A stretch of 64,000 bases of DNA from Congregibacter litoralis KT71 (lineage in GTDB: Bacteria > Pseudomonadota > Gammaproteobacteria > Pseudomonadales > Halieaceae). The notes beneath the pieces were generated by a model that was given only the letters and a program-made list of their open reading frames with translations, was not told the DNA's origin and did not search any database. Every line of letters begins with the position of its first letter. Within the stretch, counting starts at the first letter, position 1. Of this stretch, positions 44,830-54,036 are shown piece after piece. The stretch spans positions 2,479,075-2,543,074 of the forward strand of contig NZ_CM002299.1 in the NCBI RefSeq assembly GCF_000153125.2. Reading direction: 5' to 3'. The translations under genes were made by a program, and so were the position numbers.

Positions 44830-45705
44830 TCAATATGCCACCTGACTGTGGCGGTGCTGCGTAGCGTACTGTACCGGGGATAGGTAACCGAGGCGCGCTT
44901 GTTTCCGAGTCCGGTTGTAGAAGATCTCAATATACTCCCGGATCGCTGCTCTCGCCTGCGCACGCGTCTCAAAGCGTTCATGGTGAATGAGCTCCGACTT
45001 CAGGATTCCCCAAACGCTCTCCATCGGCGCGTTGTCCCAACAGTTTCCTTTGCGGCTCATGGACGACAGCATCTGGTGCTGCCGTAGCAGCTGCTGATAG
45101 CTCCTCGCACAGTACTGACTGCCGCGATCGGAATGATGAAGAAGCCCAGGACCTGGTTGCCTGACATCGATCGCACGGCGCAGTGCCGTCTCCGTCAGGT
45201 TAACCGTCATCCGTTCCGACATCGCGTATCCGACAAGCTCCCCGTTGAACAGGTCTTTGATGCCTGCCAGGTACAGCCAGCCCTCGGCGGTGTCGACGTA
45301 GGTGAGATCCGTCAGCCACACCTTGTTCGGCACATCGACGGAGAACTGTCTGGCAAGCCGGTTCGGCGCCACAGGCAGCCTGTGCTTCGAGTCCGTGGTC
45401 ACACGGAACCGCCGCTTCTGCTTGCAGCGAAGGCCCTGCTCGCGGCGAATACGCTTGATGCGGTGTACGCCGACACGAATACCGTTGTCGGCAAGATCGG
45501 ACTGAAGTCGCTCGGGACCATACGTCCTGCGCGTGCGCTCGTGAGCCGCCTTGATCTCCAGCGTCAAACGCGCGTTCGCCTTCGACCGTGGTGACGGCGG
45601 CCGCTTGCGCCAGGCGTAGTAGCCGCTCTCGGATACGTCCAGCAGACGGCACATCGCGGCGACAGAGTGCTCGTGCCGTAGCCGGTGAATCTGCGCGTAC
45701 CTCAC
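44830..45705 (-). CDS. IS3-family transposase OrfB
   Basis: 291 residues with an rve integrase core. The DDE acids are in VWLTDLTYVD, LLHHSDRGSQY and GNCWDNAPMESVWG. It starts with a GTG that overlaps the orfA stop by 4 nt. In IS3 elements the active transposase is an OrfAB fusion made by -1 frameshifting, and the slippery AAAAAAG on the minus strand (45741-45735) lies in the right place near the end of orfA. Confidence 0.93.
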   Translation of the reverse strand: MRYAQIHRLRHEHSVAAMCRLLDVSESGYYAWRKRPPSPRSKANARLTLEIKAAHERTRRTYGPERLQSDLADNGIRVGVHRIKRIRREQGLRCKQKRRFRVTTDSKHRLPVAPNRLARQFSVDVPNKVWLTDLTYVDTAEGWLYLAGIKDLFNGELVGYAMSERMTVNLTETALRRAIDVRQPGPGLLHHSDRGSQYCARSYQQLLRQHQMLSSMSRKGNCWDNAPMESVWGILKSELIHHERFETRAQARAAIREYIEIFYNRTRKQARLGYLSPVQYATQHRHSQVAY

Positions 45706-46004
45706 CGGGATTCCTTCGCGAAGTACGCCGCAAACTTTTTTAGCAGATCGCGCTCCTGCTTGACCTCAGCGAGCTCACGCCGGGCACGGGCCAGCTCCAT
45801 CTCAAGCTCTGTGGGTGCGCGCTGATGCTCACCCACCTGCTTCAGCTTTCCTGCCCGGGCTGCACGCACCCAGTTACTGAGACTGCTCTTGGGGATCGAC
45901 AGCCGCTCTGCCGCCTTCGCCACCGACATGCCGGTCGACTCAACCAGCTTCACGGCCTCAGCCCGGAACTCCGGCGTGTAAGATGCCTTGGGGATTCTTT
46001 CCAT
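45702..46004 (-). CDS. IS3-family transposase OrfA
   Basis: About 100 residues from the ATG at 46004 (MERIPKASYTPEFRAEAVKL), which follows a GGAGG ribosome binding site; the longer frame to 46049 is not needed. It has a helix-turn-helix (SVAKAAERLSIPKSSLSNWVR) and a C-terminal leucine-zipper-like coiled coil (LEMELARARRELAEVKQERDLLKK). It binds the IS ends. An AAAAAAG slippery heptamer near its 3' end (45741-45735) should allow -1 frameshifting into orfB. Confidence 0.92.
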   Translation of the reverse strand: MERIPKASYTPEFRAEAVKLVESTGMSVAKAAERLSIPKSSLSNWVRAARAGKLKQVGEHQRAPTELEMELARARRELAEVKQERDLLKKFAAYFAKESR

Positions 46005-46064
46005 CGTTGTCCTCCAGATCGTAAAGATAAACGATCCGATGGACTCCACGAATTCCGACCGACC

Positions 46065-46406
46065 TCAAAGTATGTTTTGACCGAGGACCAGTTCAACAGT
46101 GATTAGCCAACCGACGACCCGCCAGCGCAACGCCATCCAATGACCAGGCTCAATACCATGATCATGGCCGGTTATTCCCCAAAATGCCGGTAACTGCGAC
46201 CAGCTAATCGCTAGTACGGCTATAAAAATAAAGCGCAGGCCGCTTAAAACAGGTTTAGCGTCGGCGACTCGGTCTGCCACGCTCGATAACGAGCTAAGAC
46301 CAACTGCCTTCCAAAGAACAAGGCCAATCGTAATCATGCCGATCGCCGCGATCAGTGAAAGCAGCACGAACCAGCGGCGATGTAAGGGTTTGTTACTACT
46401 GAACAC
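46065..46406 (-). pseudogene. Small conjugation membrane protein, cut by IS3 insertion
   Basis: Starting at GTG 46406 (MFSSNKPLHRRWFVLLSLIAAIG), overlapping the end of the PFL_4711-like gene, a frame of 113 codons runs to a TGA made by the IS3 inverted repeat (46067-46065). Its missing 12 residues lie beyond the IS at 44755-44796. It has two or three hydrophobic segments. A small membrane protein at this place, just before TraG, is a usual element gene; its exact role is not known. Likely inactive or only slightly shortened, since only the last 12 residues are lost. Confidence 0.72.
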
Positions 46407-47748
46407 GGCCGTTACTGAGGGGCCGAGGATCAATAGGACCGCCCTCGGGCACGTTCATTGATGCACGCCGCCGGACAGCTGCTCGCTCTAGCAACACCTT
46501 CACCGTGTCGGACACGACTTCACGCCGCACGCGTGTTTCGAACAATAGGCTTTCGATCCCATTATCGAGCTCGGCGATAGCTGTGTCGGCATGCTCTCGC
46601 GCCACCTCGGTCGCATACACTTCCGGCACCTGGCGGCCCGAAAGCAGCATTCTTCGGGCAAGCAGCGCTTTTTCTATCGTACGCCCGGTACTGATCTCAG
46701 ACACTAACCGGCCAATGATGAGCCCCTGCTCGGTGTTTGGCATTCCACGAATCGCCTCAATGACCTGGCGCGTAACGGCTACGCCGGGCGCCGTGATCAT
46801 TTCCAGGTTGGCAAGCGTGGGCGGCGTAGCGCCGCTGACCAAGCTTGCGAGTTCCGTCGTTATCAATGCGGACTCTCGGTAGAGCTGTGGCAGCAGACCC
46901 GTTCCGGGGATACTGTCTTTCCGGCAGGTATCGCAGGTAGTAACAATATTCTCACCCACAACATCGACTACCCAGTCTCTTGCGGCTGCCGGTGTCGACC
47001 AGATGTCAGAAAGCCGAGTTGCTGAAGCCGAAGGTACCGCTGCAGTCTCGGTAGTGGGCCGATTCATCGTGATGTTGTAACCCGCTTCGACGATATCGCC
47101 CGTAAAACGCAGCTCCGGCTGTCCGGCACCGCCGGCCGGACCACCGATCCAGGGCACACCGTTATCGCCATTCGAGGCCTCCACCGCGTCTTTGGCAGCA
47201 ACCGCATCGTTGCCGCCGATACCCATTTGTACCTTCCAGTCGTTACCCTTGGAGAGCACGACAAGATCGGCGTAGGGGTTTTTGCCTTGCGCAATCTCCG
47301 CCTCCATCTGCTCACAGCTCTTGGTGGCTAGCCGCACCGTCTCTTCGGCTTTTAAAAGCGCATTCTGAAAAAGATCGTAAAGTCCGGGGTTTGCCCGCTG
47401 AAGAATCAGCGCGGGTAGCGCGGCAATGGCGGAGGATGCTGCCGCCGTCATGGCATTCATCATGTCATCAGCACCGGATTTGATGTTGTTCAGGGTATGG
47501 GTCACTGCGGCGACGGGATCGAACTTGGCACAGCTATAACCCAAGCCCAGTTGCGCGGAGCCGCCCAGGGTGACGGATACGACTGAGGGGTTGGCCGGCG
47601 CTGATATCGGTTGGGCGCCGCCGATTTGGTAGTACCAAAAGCTGTCTTCCGTTGGGCCTTGCGCTCCGTACGTTGGGGATATGCTCAGTACCGCTAAAAA
47701 CAACGACTGAGCGGGAAGCTTAGCAATGATTTGATAGAGGCCTCTCAC
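46396..47748 (-). CDS. Integrating conjugative element protein, PFL_4711-like (TIGR03755)
   Basis: About 450 residues from the GTG at 47748, chosen because it forms a GTGA overlap with the stop of the upstream TraU-like gene; longer frames reach 47871. A signal peptide (YQIIAKLPAQSLFLAVLSIS...YGAQG) is followed by a helical mature protein with a GCAKFDP-like and CTTCDTCRKDSIPGTGLL Cys motif. The family accompanies the TraU-like protein in GI/MPF-G transfer regions and is probably a periplasmic mating-channel factor. A TraH-like role is possible. Confidence 0.85.
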   Translation of the reverse strand: MRGLYQIIAKLPAQSLFLAVLSISPTYGAQGPTEDSFWYYQIGGAQPISAPANPSVVSVTLGGSAQLGLGYSCAKFDPVAAVTHTLNNIKSGADDMMNAMTAAASSAIAALPALILQRANPGLYDLFQNALLKAEETVRLATKSCEQMEAEIAQGKNPYADLVVLSKGNDWKVQMGIGGNDAVAAKDAVEASNGDNGVPWIGGPAGGAGQPELRFTGDIVEAGYNITMNRPTTETAAVPSASATRLSDIWSTPAAARDWVVDVVGENIVTTCDTCRKDSIPGTGLLPQLYRESALITTELASLVSGATPPTLANLEMITAPGVAVTRQVIEAIRGMPNTEQGLIIGRLVSEISTGRTIEKALLARRMLLSGRQVPEVYATEVAREHADTAIAELDNGIESLLFETRVRREVVSDTVKVLLERAAVRRRASMNVPEGGPIDPRPLSNGRVQ

Positions 47749-48881
47749 GGCGGATACGCCATCCAGTTGATGCTGTGCAGAAAGACCTGACCTCGGCGGC
47801 GGCAGCATTGATACGGACGCCATAAGTTCCAAACGTAATCCCCTGCCCCATCGACTTTTCCGCCGCCCCATCCCGAGACGCTCGCGAGATCATTGACGCC
47901 AAAGACGTTGCACGTACTTTCGGCCCTGGGTGCGAGCATTTGCCACATACCCGTGCGGGCATCCTTTTCACGGATAGGGCCTGCCGGCCATACCCGCTGC
48001 CCAGAAAACGAGGGCTCCCACTGGTTGACGGGCTCACCGTCCTCATTCTCAACCCAGTTGTCGACGATGCTCGTGTGGTAATTGCTGACGTAGGACGAAG
48101 CCGACAATGGTAGGTAAACGTGCGGCTGGCTTGCGCGCGTGACAATGTCAGCCGCCCGCTGCGCGTTGATCGCTGCGGCCTTGGGTTCTTCGGCCTGCGT
48201 GGTCCAGCCCGTTCGAGGATGCACGCTTCCCCAGGTTTGCAACGGCCAGCTGCCGATTTCCCGAAGACCCGGCACCCAGCTAGCGGCATAAAAAATCTCT
48301 GGGATTTCTTGTCGCCAAGCGAGCGCATCCAGTGCTGACTGAAAATACGGTACGAACGCCGTGGTCTGCGATGCGCACAGCAGACCCGTCGTCGCGCCCG
48401 TGAGTGAGGTTATCGGGTGCCCGATCGCGTCGGTCTCTCGGAACACGAGGTTGCGGTGATCCCGTGGGCCACCCGCGCCCTCCGTACGATTACCGGCACT
48501 ACCCACAGGAATCGGTAACAACGAACCCAACACGCCTTGTGCGGCCGTTCGCTGGGCTAATCCCAGCGCAGCCCGAATCGCAACCCAGGGGTTGTTGCCA
48601 AGGTCGTTATAGGCGCTGACCACCAGATCAGGATTGTAGTGTCCGACCTTGAGTGACGTCTCAATAGAGCAGCCTGTCCAAGAACAGCGCAACCAGAAAC
48701 ATGCGCCAACCGGCATCCAGCGCGTGCATCCTAGCGCTCCCGTCGTTGTCTGCGAAATGATTTCGGCGGTGGTCATGGTCGCTGCGTGGCTTGTGATGTG
48801 CGTCCCGATCAGCGTGACTAGAACAAGCACCAGGCGTCGGTGCAGCTGGGTGCAGTAGCGTTTCGGCGACGGGGACTTCAT
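47745..48881 (-). CDS. TraU-like integrating conjugative element protein, PFL_4710-like (TIGR03756)
   Basis: About 378 residues from the ATG at 48881, which overlaps the stop of the DUF1525 gene by 4 nt (ATGA). It is exported (signal in RLVLVLVTLIGTHITSHAA) and has the TraU hallmark LGCTRWMPVGACFWLRCSWTGCSIETSLKVGHYNPDLVVSAYN, shortened, with many Cys for disulphides. TraU proteins are needed for DNA transfer in F-like and GI-type systems, in the periplasm. The neighbours are the DUF1525 and PFL_4711 genes in the normal order. Confidence 0.88.
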   Translation of the reverse strand: MKSPSPKRYCTQLHRRLVLVLVTLIGTHITSHAATMTTAEIISQTTTGALGCTRWMPVGACFWLRCSWTGCSIETSLKVGHYNPDLVVSAYNDLGNNPWVAIRAALGLAQRTAAQGVLGSLLPIPVGSAGNRTEGAGGPRDHRNLVFRETDAIGHPITSLTGATTGLLCASQTTAFVPYFQSALDALAWRQEIPEIFYAASWVPGLREIGSWPLQTWGSVHPRTGWTTQAEEPKAAAINAQRAADIVTRASQPHVYLPLSASSYVSNYHTSIVDNWVENEDGEPVNQWEPSFSGQRVWPAGPIREKDARTGMWQMLAPRAESTCNVFGVNDLASVSGWGGGKVDGAGDYVWNLWRPYQCCRRRGQVFLHSINWMAYPP

Positions 48882-49348
48882 CGTGCGGGCACCCGCCGCC
48901 ACGCATAGTATCGCTCCAGCGCCTCGGCGAAGTCCTTCGCGCCATAAACAACGGCGTGACCATCGAAAACGATTGCCGGGTATCGATCAATGCCGTACTG
49001 CATGGCCTCGGCCAAACCAACAGCGGCTTGCCGAGCCTGCACCATATTGCCGGCAGTTAACTGCTGAATTCGACGAAGTGCTTCCGACCGGGCTTGTGTT
49101 GGATGCCGCGGTAATCTGCTCGACAACTGCGCTTCAAAGCGCTCTAGACCATCGACCAGGTAGACAGTGACGTTGGTTGCCTCGCTAAGCGCATGATCAA
49201 TCCCGATAACGGGGCGATCAGAGGTCGTAAAGACTTCGATTGACTGCATCTCAGGAGCATCCGCGCATACCGCTTGCGCCATAACGCCAATCGCGGCGAT
49301 GGCCAGCCACCTAACGGTGTCCGTGTGCCTTTTGAGTGTTTGGGTCAT
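48878..49348 (-). CDS. DUF1525 integrating conjugative element protein, PFL_4709-like (TIGR03757)
   Basis: About 156 residues from the ATG at 49348 (MTQTLKRHTD). It has an N-terminal signal segment (RWLAIAAIGVMAQAVCA) and the DUF1525 pattern SIEVFTTSDRPVIG ... VTVYLVDGLERFEAQLSSRLP ... AVGLAEAMQYGIDRYPAIVFDGHAVVYG, shortened. The C-terminal half looks like a thioredoxin-like fold (TraW/TrbC-related). It is a periplasmic factor of the GI-type transfer system, and it is translationally coupled to the TraU-like gene. Confidence 0.88.
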   Translation of the reverse strand: MTQTLKRHTDTVRWLAIAAIGVMAQAVCADAPEMQSIEVFTTSDRPVIGIDHALSEATNVTVYLVDGLERFEAQLSSRLPRHPTQARSEALRRIQQLTAGNMVQARQAAVGLAEAMQYGIDRYPAIVFDGHAVVYGAKDFAEALERYYAWRRVPAR

Positions 49349-49455
49349 ACGTGGCGCGCCGAGCAATCGTTACCCCTATGATCTCTATGCCGGACTGCGT
49401 ATGACAGCGTAAAGCCCACCCAAGGGTGATGGGGTTTACGTCCGCTCGTCGTGCC

Positions 49456-52218
49456 TCACCCGCCTCGGTCGGCCGCAATGCGCTCCGCGACGACATGAAC
49501 CGCTTCCAGTTCGGTGCAGCCGCGCTCGCGCATGATGTGCGCGCGCTCGGCTTTTTCATGTTTTTCTGTCATCGCGAGTGCTAGCGCCAGTGGGGGCGGC
49601 ACGCTGCGAAACAGTGCTTCGAGATTATCGGACAACACAACGCCTTCCACATATTTGCCAGGCTCTTTACGGGCAGATAGAAGTAGGCTGCGTTGCTCGG
49701 CGTTGAGGTCTTTAAATCGGGCGATCTGCTCAACCTCTTCCTTGGGCATCACGAGGCAGAGCCACCATTCCATCATGTTCAGCATCTTGCGGCTCGCGTC
49801 CGGAAAATCCTCAAGATTCTGCGTCGCTATCCAGAACCAGGCACCGAGCTTGCGCCACATCTTGGTGATTTTGACAACGTAGCGGGCCAGCAGTGGATTC
49901 GTGGTGATGATATGGCCTTCATCGGTAACCACTAGCGTGGGTCGGGCATCATTCTGATGTCGCTCCACCAGCGCATTGATATGGCTCATCATGGAAATGT
50001 ACGCAACCGTTAGCTGATCTTCATAACCCTCGCGCGCCAGGATCCCCATTTCAAGAATGGTGACGTCTGCTTCGGGCCATGGCGTACCGGGCCGATCAAA
50101 GAAATCACCCGCCAGACCAGAACAAAAGAGCGCCATGCCGTCACTCATCTCCAGCGCGCGGTTGCGCCGATACTCGGGCAGCGCTGGGTCACGGCCGATG
50201 CCGTTGAGTGCGGCGACGACATCGCGCGTTAGCACCTGATCACGGCCTGCATCATTGACGGACTTTGCAGCCAGCAAAATGGCGTTGCGGATCACTAGCC
50301 GATCAGCCCTAGTCATGCGAGCGTCTTCTCGCTCATCGCCCCCAGTGATCATGATACGGGCAGCGATCTCCATCTCGCCAAGGATGTCACGCCCAGCGCC
50401 GTCAGTTTCATCATCCTCTTCTCCTGTGTCCGCCAATGCGCTTTCATCTGTGATCAACCGGACTCGCTTATCTTTTTCCAATAACCGCAGGGCATCACCA
50501 AAGGGCGGCAGGCTTACGTCGGCGCCAGGGTTTAGGCTGACTTGATTAACAGTGAGTCCGTGACCGGCAAAGTGCTGTCCAAGCAGTGAAAATGACCCGC
50601 CGGCCTCGATGATGAACATACGTGGTCGGTGGACCGCGGCCATCTGCTGGAGCAAATACACCAGCAAAGCCGACTTGCCGGCGCCCGTGGGGCCCAAAAT
50701 CAGCATATGCGCGTTTTTCTTACGATCAGCGCTGTGCAGGGGATCGAAGACCAGTGGTTCAGCCCCGCGATTAAAAAAAACAAAGCCGGGGTTGCCGGTA
50801 CCGCGAGACCGGCCATAGACCGGCAGCAGGTTGGCGATATGTTTTGAAAAGACGAGTCGCGAGCGGCGGGACGTTCGATCAAGCCGGGTGTCATACGCCA
50901 TCGGCAGGTTACGAAGATAACTGTCCAGTGCCAGAAGGTCGGCCTCGCGTGTAATGGGCTGCAGGGCATTCGGCAGTAACAAGGCATTGAGCTGATTGAC
51001 GTTCTTTTGAAGAGACCCCATATCTTGGCCGCGCACATAGAACGCCAGTTGCATCGGGTACAGCTTGTTGCCAGACGCCATCTCGCGCTCGACGGCGCTG
51101 GCATCTTCCCGGGTCAGCTCCGCCTCGGCGGAATCCCCCGCAGCGGCCCGTCTTACCAGGCCCACCTGATTACGCATTTGGTCCTGTGGTTTTACGGTGA
51201 TCGTCAGCGCCATCACCGTGTGCTCAGGAAGTCGGTCAAAAAGTGAAAAAACATGATCGCCCGCGGCACGCTCTGCCGTCATGTGACCGATGTCCGGCGC
51301 CCGGCGCAGGCCCTGTATGGTCACCACTGTATGGGGCAATCCGTCGAACCACCAAGTACCGGTCGCGTTATCAGACCGCGGAGACGCGAGGGTCAGTGAT
51401 TCCGCAAAGTCTGCCCCAAAAGGTAAGGTGTCATCGTCAGGGTACGGCGCGACCTTACGCAACTGCTCGACATCTCCATCGACACACCCGGGTCGCGGGT
51501 TGAACCACGGCAGTAGCCAGCGATACAAGTCCGCCCCGCTTCCGCATCGGCACTGAATGTTTGCGGCGCCCAACGCCGCCGTCAATTGGGTGGCCACGTC
51601 ACTCAGCTCGGCCTCGACTTCCAGTGCGCCGGGCATTCGGCCACGGGCATTTAAACGCCGGTAAAGCACCGCGCGTACGCGGCGCATCTGCCCCCGCCAA
51701 CTCGTACCGGTCAGAGCGGTGTCTTCGAATAGACCGCCCGCCCGACTGATACGTGCGCAATGCGTTTTAAAGAGTTCAAGGTACTCGCGCGTGTACGCTC
51801 TGTTATTTACGTGTGCGGGTAGGTAATCCTCCACGTCGCGCACAAAGCCCGACAGACTCGGCTCATCCTGCACATACAGCTGTAGTATCCACGGCGTATC
51901 ACTACACTCAGGAATGGCTTCGGTGATCGCGGTTTGAATCGCGTCGCGCAGTGTTTCCATAAAAGCGGGTGTACGCGCCTCAGTCCCCACTGGGGTGAGC
52001 TCAAACAGTGCGCCGACGCTGATTCCGTCTTCCAGCAAAAAGCTTTGACTCTCGGGAAGGTACTCGACCCACGGCAAATAATCGGTAAACGAGGGCGGAC
52101 GATCGTACAGATCGTTGACATCCTGCGTCGTGAGCGGGCACGGGCACGGCGAAAATGCTGCAGACTGGGACGAGGATGTCGACGAGTTTGTCCGGCTAGG
52201 CTTTTCGCGTCTCGACAT
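49456..52218 (-). CDS. Conjugative transfer ATPase VirB4/TraC, PFL_4706-like (TIGR03744)
   Basis: 920 residues, full length. The Walker A motif LGPTGAGKSALL is at 509-517 and a Walker B-type segment RPTLVVTDEGHI lies near 800. It powers pilus assembly and DNA transfer at the inner membrane. The N-terminal domain, including NHLF-like sections up to residue 460, is intact. It begins 2 bp after the stop of the lipoprotein gene and is 107 bp from the next gene. The reading frame shows no defect, in contrast to hsd and traG. Confidence 0.93.
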   Translation of the reverse strand: MSRREKPSRTNSSTSSSQSAAFSPCPCPLTTQDVNDLYDRPPSFTDYLPWVEYLPESQSFLLEDGISVGALFELTPVGTEARTPAFMETLRDAIQTAITEAIPECSDTPWILQLYVQDEPSLSGFVRDVEDYLPAHVNNRAYTREYLELFKTHCARISRAGGLFEDTALTGTSWRGQMRRVRAVLYRRLNARGRMPGALEVEAELSDVATQLTAALGAANIQCRCGSGADLYRWLLPWFNPRPGCVDGDVEQLRKVAPYPDDDTLPFGADFAESLTLASPRSDNATGTWWFDGLPHTVVTIQGLRRAPDIGHMTAERAAGDHVFSLFDRLPEHTVMALTITVKPQDQMRNQVGLVRRAAAGDSAEAELTREDASAVEREMASGNKLYPMQLAFYVRGQDMGSLQKNVNQLNALLLPNALQPITREADLLALDSYLRNLPMAYDTRLDRTSRRSRLVFSKHIANLLPVYGRSRGTGNPGFVFFNRGAEPLVFDPLHSADRKKNAHMLILGPTGAGKSALLVYLLQQMAAVHRPRMFIIEAGGSFSLLGQHFAGHGLTVNQVSLNPGADVSLPPFGDALRLLEKDKRVRLITDESALADTGEEDDETDGAGRDILGEMEIAARIMITGGDEREDARMTRADRLVIRNAILLAAKSVNDAGRDQVLTRDVVAALNGIGRDPALPEYRRNRALEMSDGMALFCSGLAGDFFDRPGTPWPEADVTILEMGILAREGYEDQLTVAYISMMSHINALVERHQNDARPTLVVTDEGHIITTNPLLARYVVKITKMWRKLGAWFWIATQNLEDFPDASRKMLNMMEWWLCLVMPKEEVEQIARFKDLNAEQRSLLLSARKEPGKYVEGVVLSDNLEALFRSVPPPLALALAMTEKHEKAERAHIMRERGCTELEAVHVVAERIAADRGG

Positions 52219-52220
52219 CC

Positions 52221-52658
52221 TCAGCGCTGCCCGCTGGGGGTCTCGCTCGATACTTCGCCCGGGAGCGCGTACTCGACTCGCTCATAGAGCGTGAAGGTCG
52301 TGGCGTAGCCCGGCACTGGCGTACGCTGTGTCCCCGCGAGGTGCGGAAAAATGTACATAACCAGAGTCGGATTGGGGAGCCGCGGAAACAGCGTGTCGAG
52401 TTCAGTGTGCGCTGTGCGCGAATAACCCGCGAGATCCGCCTCGGCATTTCCGATGGGACGCCCGCCGAGGGCGTGTTTTACCTGCGTCGGGTCATCAGCG
52501 CCCATGCCCGTAAAGTGCGCGTCGTAAATCGCCTTCATGGACGGTCCGTTCTGGGGCAGCACCGTGTCCTTGGTGCTGGTACAGCCACTTAGCAGAATGA
52601 AAGCCGCCGCGAGACTAATCCAGGCGAGAGTAGCGGGTGAATGGGGTAGCGAGTGCAT
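52221..52658 (-). CDS. Conjugation lipoprotein, TIGR03751-like
   Basis: About 145 residues from the ATG at 52658. It has a lipoprotein signal peptide with lipobox LLSGC (ISLAAAFILLSGCTSTKD), then the family segment NGPSMKAIYDAHFTGMG. It is the small outer-membrane lipoprotein (TraV/VirB7-like place) of GI-type transfer regions. It overlaps the end of the PFL_4705-like gene by 44 nt. The longer frame upstream to 52742 is not the start. Confidence 0.87.
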   Translation of the reverse strand: MHSLPHSPATLAWISLAAAFILLSGCTSTKDTVLPQNGPSMKAIYDAHFTGMGADDPTQVKHALGGRPIGNAEADLAGYSRTAHTELDTLFPRLPNPTLVMYIFPHLAGTQRTPVPGYATTFTLYERVEYALPGEVSSETPSGQR

Positions 52659-54027
52659 GGTCAAGTTTCCTGCCTTGGTAATCAAAATCGATGGCGAGCT
52701 CACGATCAACGTGAATAGCGAGCGTGGTACCCGCCGGTACAAACACAGCGTCGAAGTTTTGGGACTGGCGTTCGATCAACCACTTCGCGATTTCCTCACT
52801 GCCGCCACTGGCTGTTCGGCCCAGAACAAACCGTCCAACATCACCCGTCACGCTATCCGTGATGTTTCCGGCGTTGCCGATCACTGAGGTCGTCTGCGAT
52901 GCCGCCGCCGCATCGGCCGCCGCCTGTATGGCCTGAACACCGATGCGTTGACTTAAAAACGCTGCTGCATTGGATTTACGATCACCGCTAATGCAAGGCA
53001 CGCCTTGGGCATCGGACACCCACCCCAATGACAAGTCACGCCCGCCCTGCCCGCTCGCTTGCATACTGCGATCATCGCTGGAGAGCGTGCGGATAGTACC
53101 GTCATCAAAAACGAACGTGACCGACTCAAGCCGTCCGGTGACACAGGAGAGCGTCCAGTCGCCGACGGCGGTACCGCTCCAGATCATGCCTTGTACACCC
53201 GGCACGCTCAGCCCATTCGCTGCGAGGTTTTCCGGGCCGGTGATCACCTTAAAAGGCATGGGGTCACGTACCTGCCCCTGAACGGGTATGCGGCCGATCA
53301 TGGCGGTCATCGCCGTAGAGCCGATCAATGTGGCGTTGCGCGGAACGGTGTAGGCGGGCTTGGCTTGCAGCACCGCAACCTGCGTCCGTGCATCAGCGGT
53401 GACCTGGCGAGTCTGCGTGGTGGCCCGCCCCAGATAGCCGTCCATTGCCTGATCAGCGCGATCGAGACTGCCGGAGTGGGTGGCCATTGTGTTTCTGCTG
53501 CCCAAAGGCTCAATCCATAGCAGCTCTGTAGACGGGCTCCGGCCATCACTCATACCGTCGAAACCAAACCCGACTGGGAAATCATTCCGGCTACCGGGCT
53601 GCACCTGCTCAATCGATGCAGCAAGCCCATCAATGCGACTTGTGAGCGACGCCAACACACCAGAATCGATGCGGTCCCGGTTATCGGCATCCTTTTCGCG
53701 AGACAGCAGTTCTCGGCGCAACTGAGTAGTCACGTTCTGCTCAATCTGCGTGCGACTATTGATGAAGGTTTTATTATCGCGTGCTAATCCTGCGTTCTCG
53801 CGGCGCAGCGCCTCGACCTCGGCGGTCATTCCTGCGACGTTCGCCGTCAGCGTCTTGATGGTATCGGCCGGCGTATCAGCGTCGGGTGCCGGCGCAATGG
53901 GAACTTTGTCCATCGACAGGCCTGTGCTCGTTTCCGTCCCACAGGATTTCAGCGTCACGACCGTCAATAGCAGGAGCGATGCGGCACCAAAAATGGGCAA
54001 AAGGCGGTTGGCTCTGACAGTGGGCAC
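52615..54027 (-). CDS. TraB/VirB10-like conjugation protein, PFL_4705-like (TIGR03752)
   Basis: 470 residues from GTG at 54027. An N-terminal inner-membrane helix (FGAASLLLLTVVTLKSCG) is followed by a coiled coil (about 60-115), a linker and a C-terminal beta-rich domain, with PAYTVPRNATLIGSTAMTAMIGRIPV and FVPAGTTLAIHVDRELAID near the end. This is the energy-sensing scaffold that spans the periplasm between inner and outer membrane in type IV secretion channels. The C-terminal part overlaps the lipoprotein gene by 44 nt. Confidence 0.88.
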   Translation of the reverse strand: MPTVRANRLLPIFGAASLLLLTVVTLKSCGTETSTGLSMDKVPIAPAPDADTPADTIKTLTANVAGMTAEVEALRRENAGLARDNKTFINSRTQIEQNVTTQLRRELLSREKDADNRDRIDSGVLASLTSRIDGLAASIEQVQPGSRNDFPVGFGFDGMSDGRSPSTELLWIEPLGSRNTMATHSGSLDRADQAMDGYLGRATTQTRQVTADARTQVAVLQAKPAYTVPRNATLIGSTAMTAMIGRIPVQGQVRDPMPFKVITGPENLAANGLSVPGVQGMIWSGTAVGDWTLSCVTGRLESVTFVFDDGTIRTLSSDDRSMQASGQGGRDLSLGWVSDAQGVPCISGDRKSNAAAFLSQRIGVQAIQAAADAAAASQTTSVIGNAGNITDSVTGDVGRFVLGRTASGGSEEIAKWLIERQSQNFDAVFVPAGTTLAIHVDRELAIDFDYQGRKLDHALATPFTRYSRLD

Positions 54028-54036
54028 GATATCGTC

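Larger units (their letters stand above)
44797..46067. mobile_element. IS3-family insertion sequence
   Basis: 1271 bp. The ends form inverted repeats: the left starts TGGGGTCGGTCGG (44797) and the right, on the minus strand, TGAGGTCGGTCGG (46067), with further matches inward (TTCGT.GAGTCCA.CGG). Both flanks show AAG (44794-44796 and 46068-46070), a 3-bp target duplication usual in several IS3 subgroups. It carries orfA and orfB on the minus strand with an A6G slippery site between them. It inserted into a transfer-region gene and split it. Confidence 0.9.
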
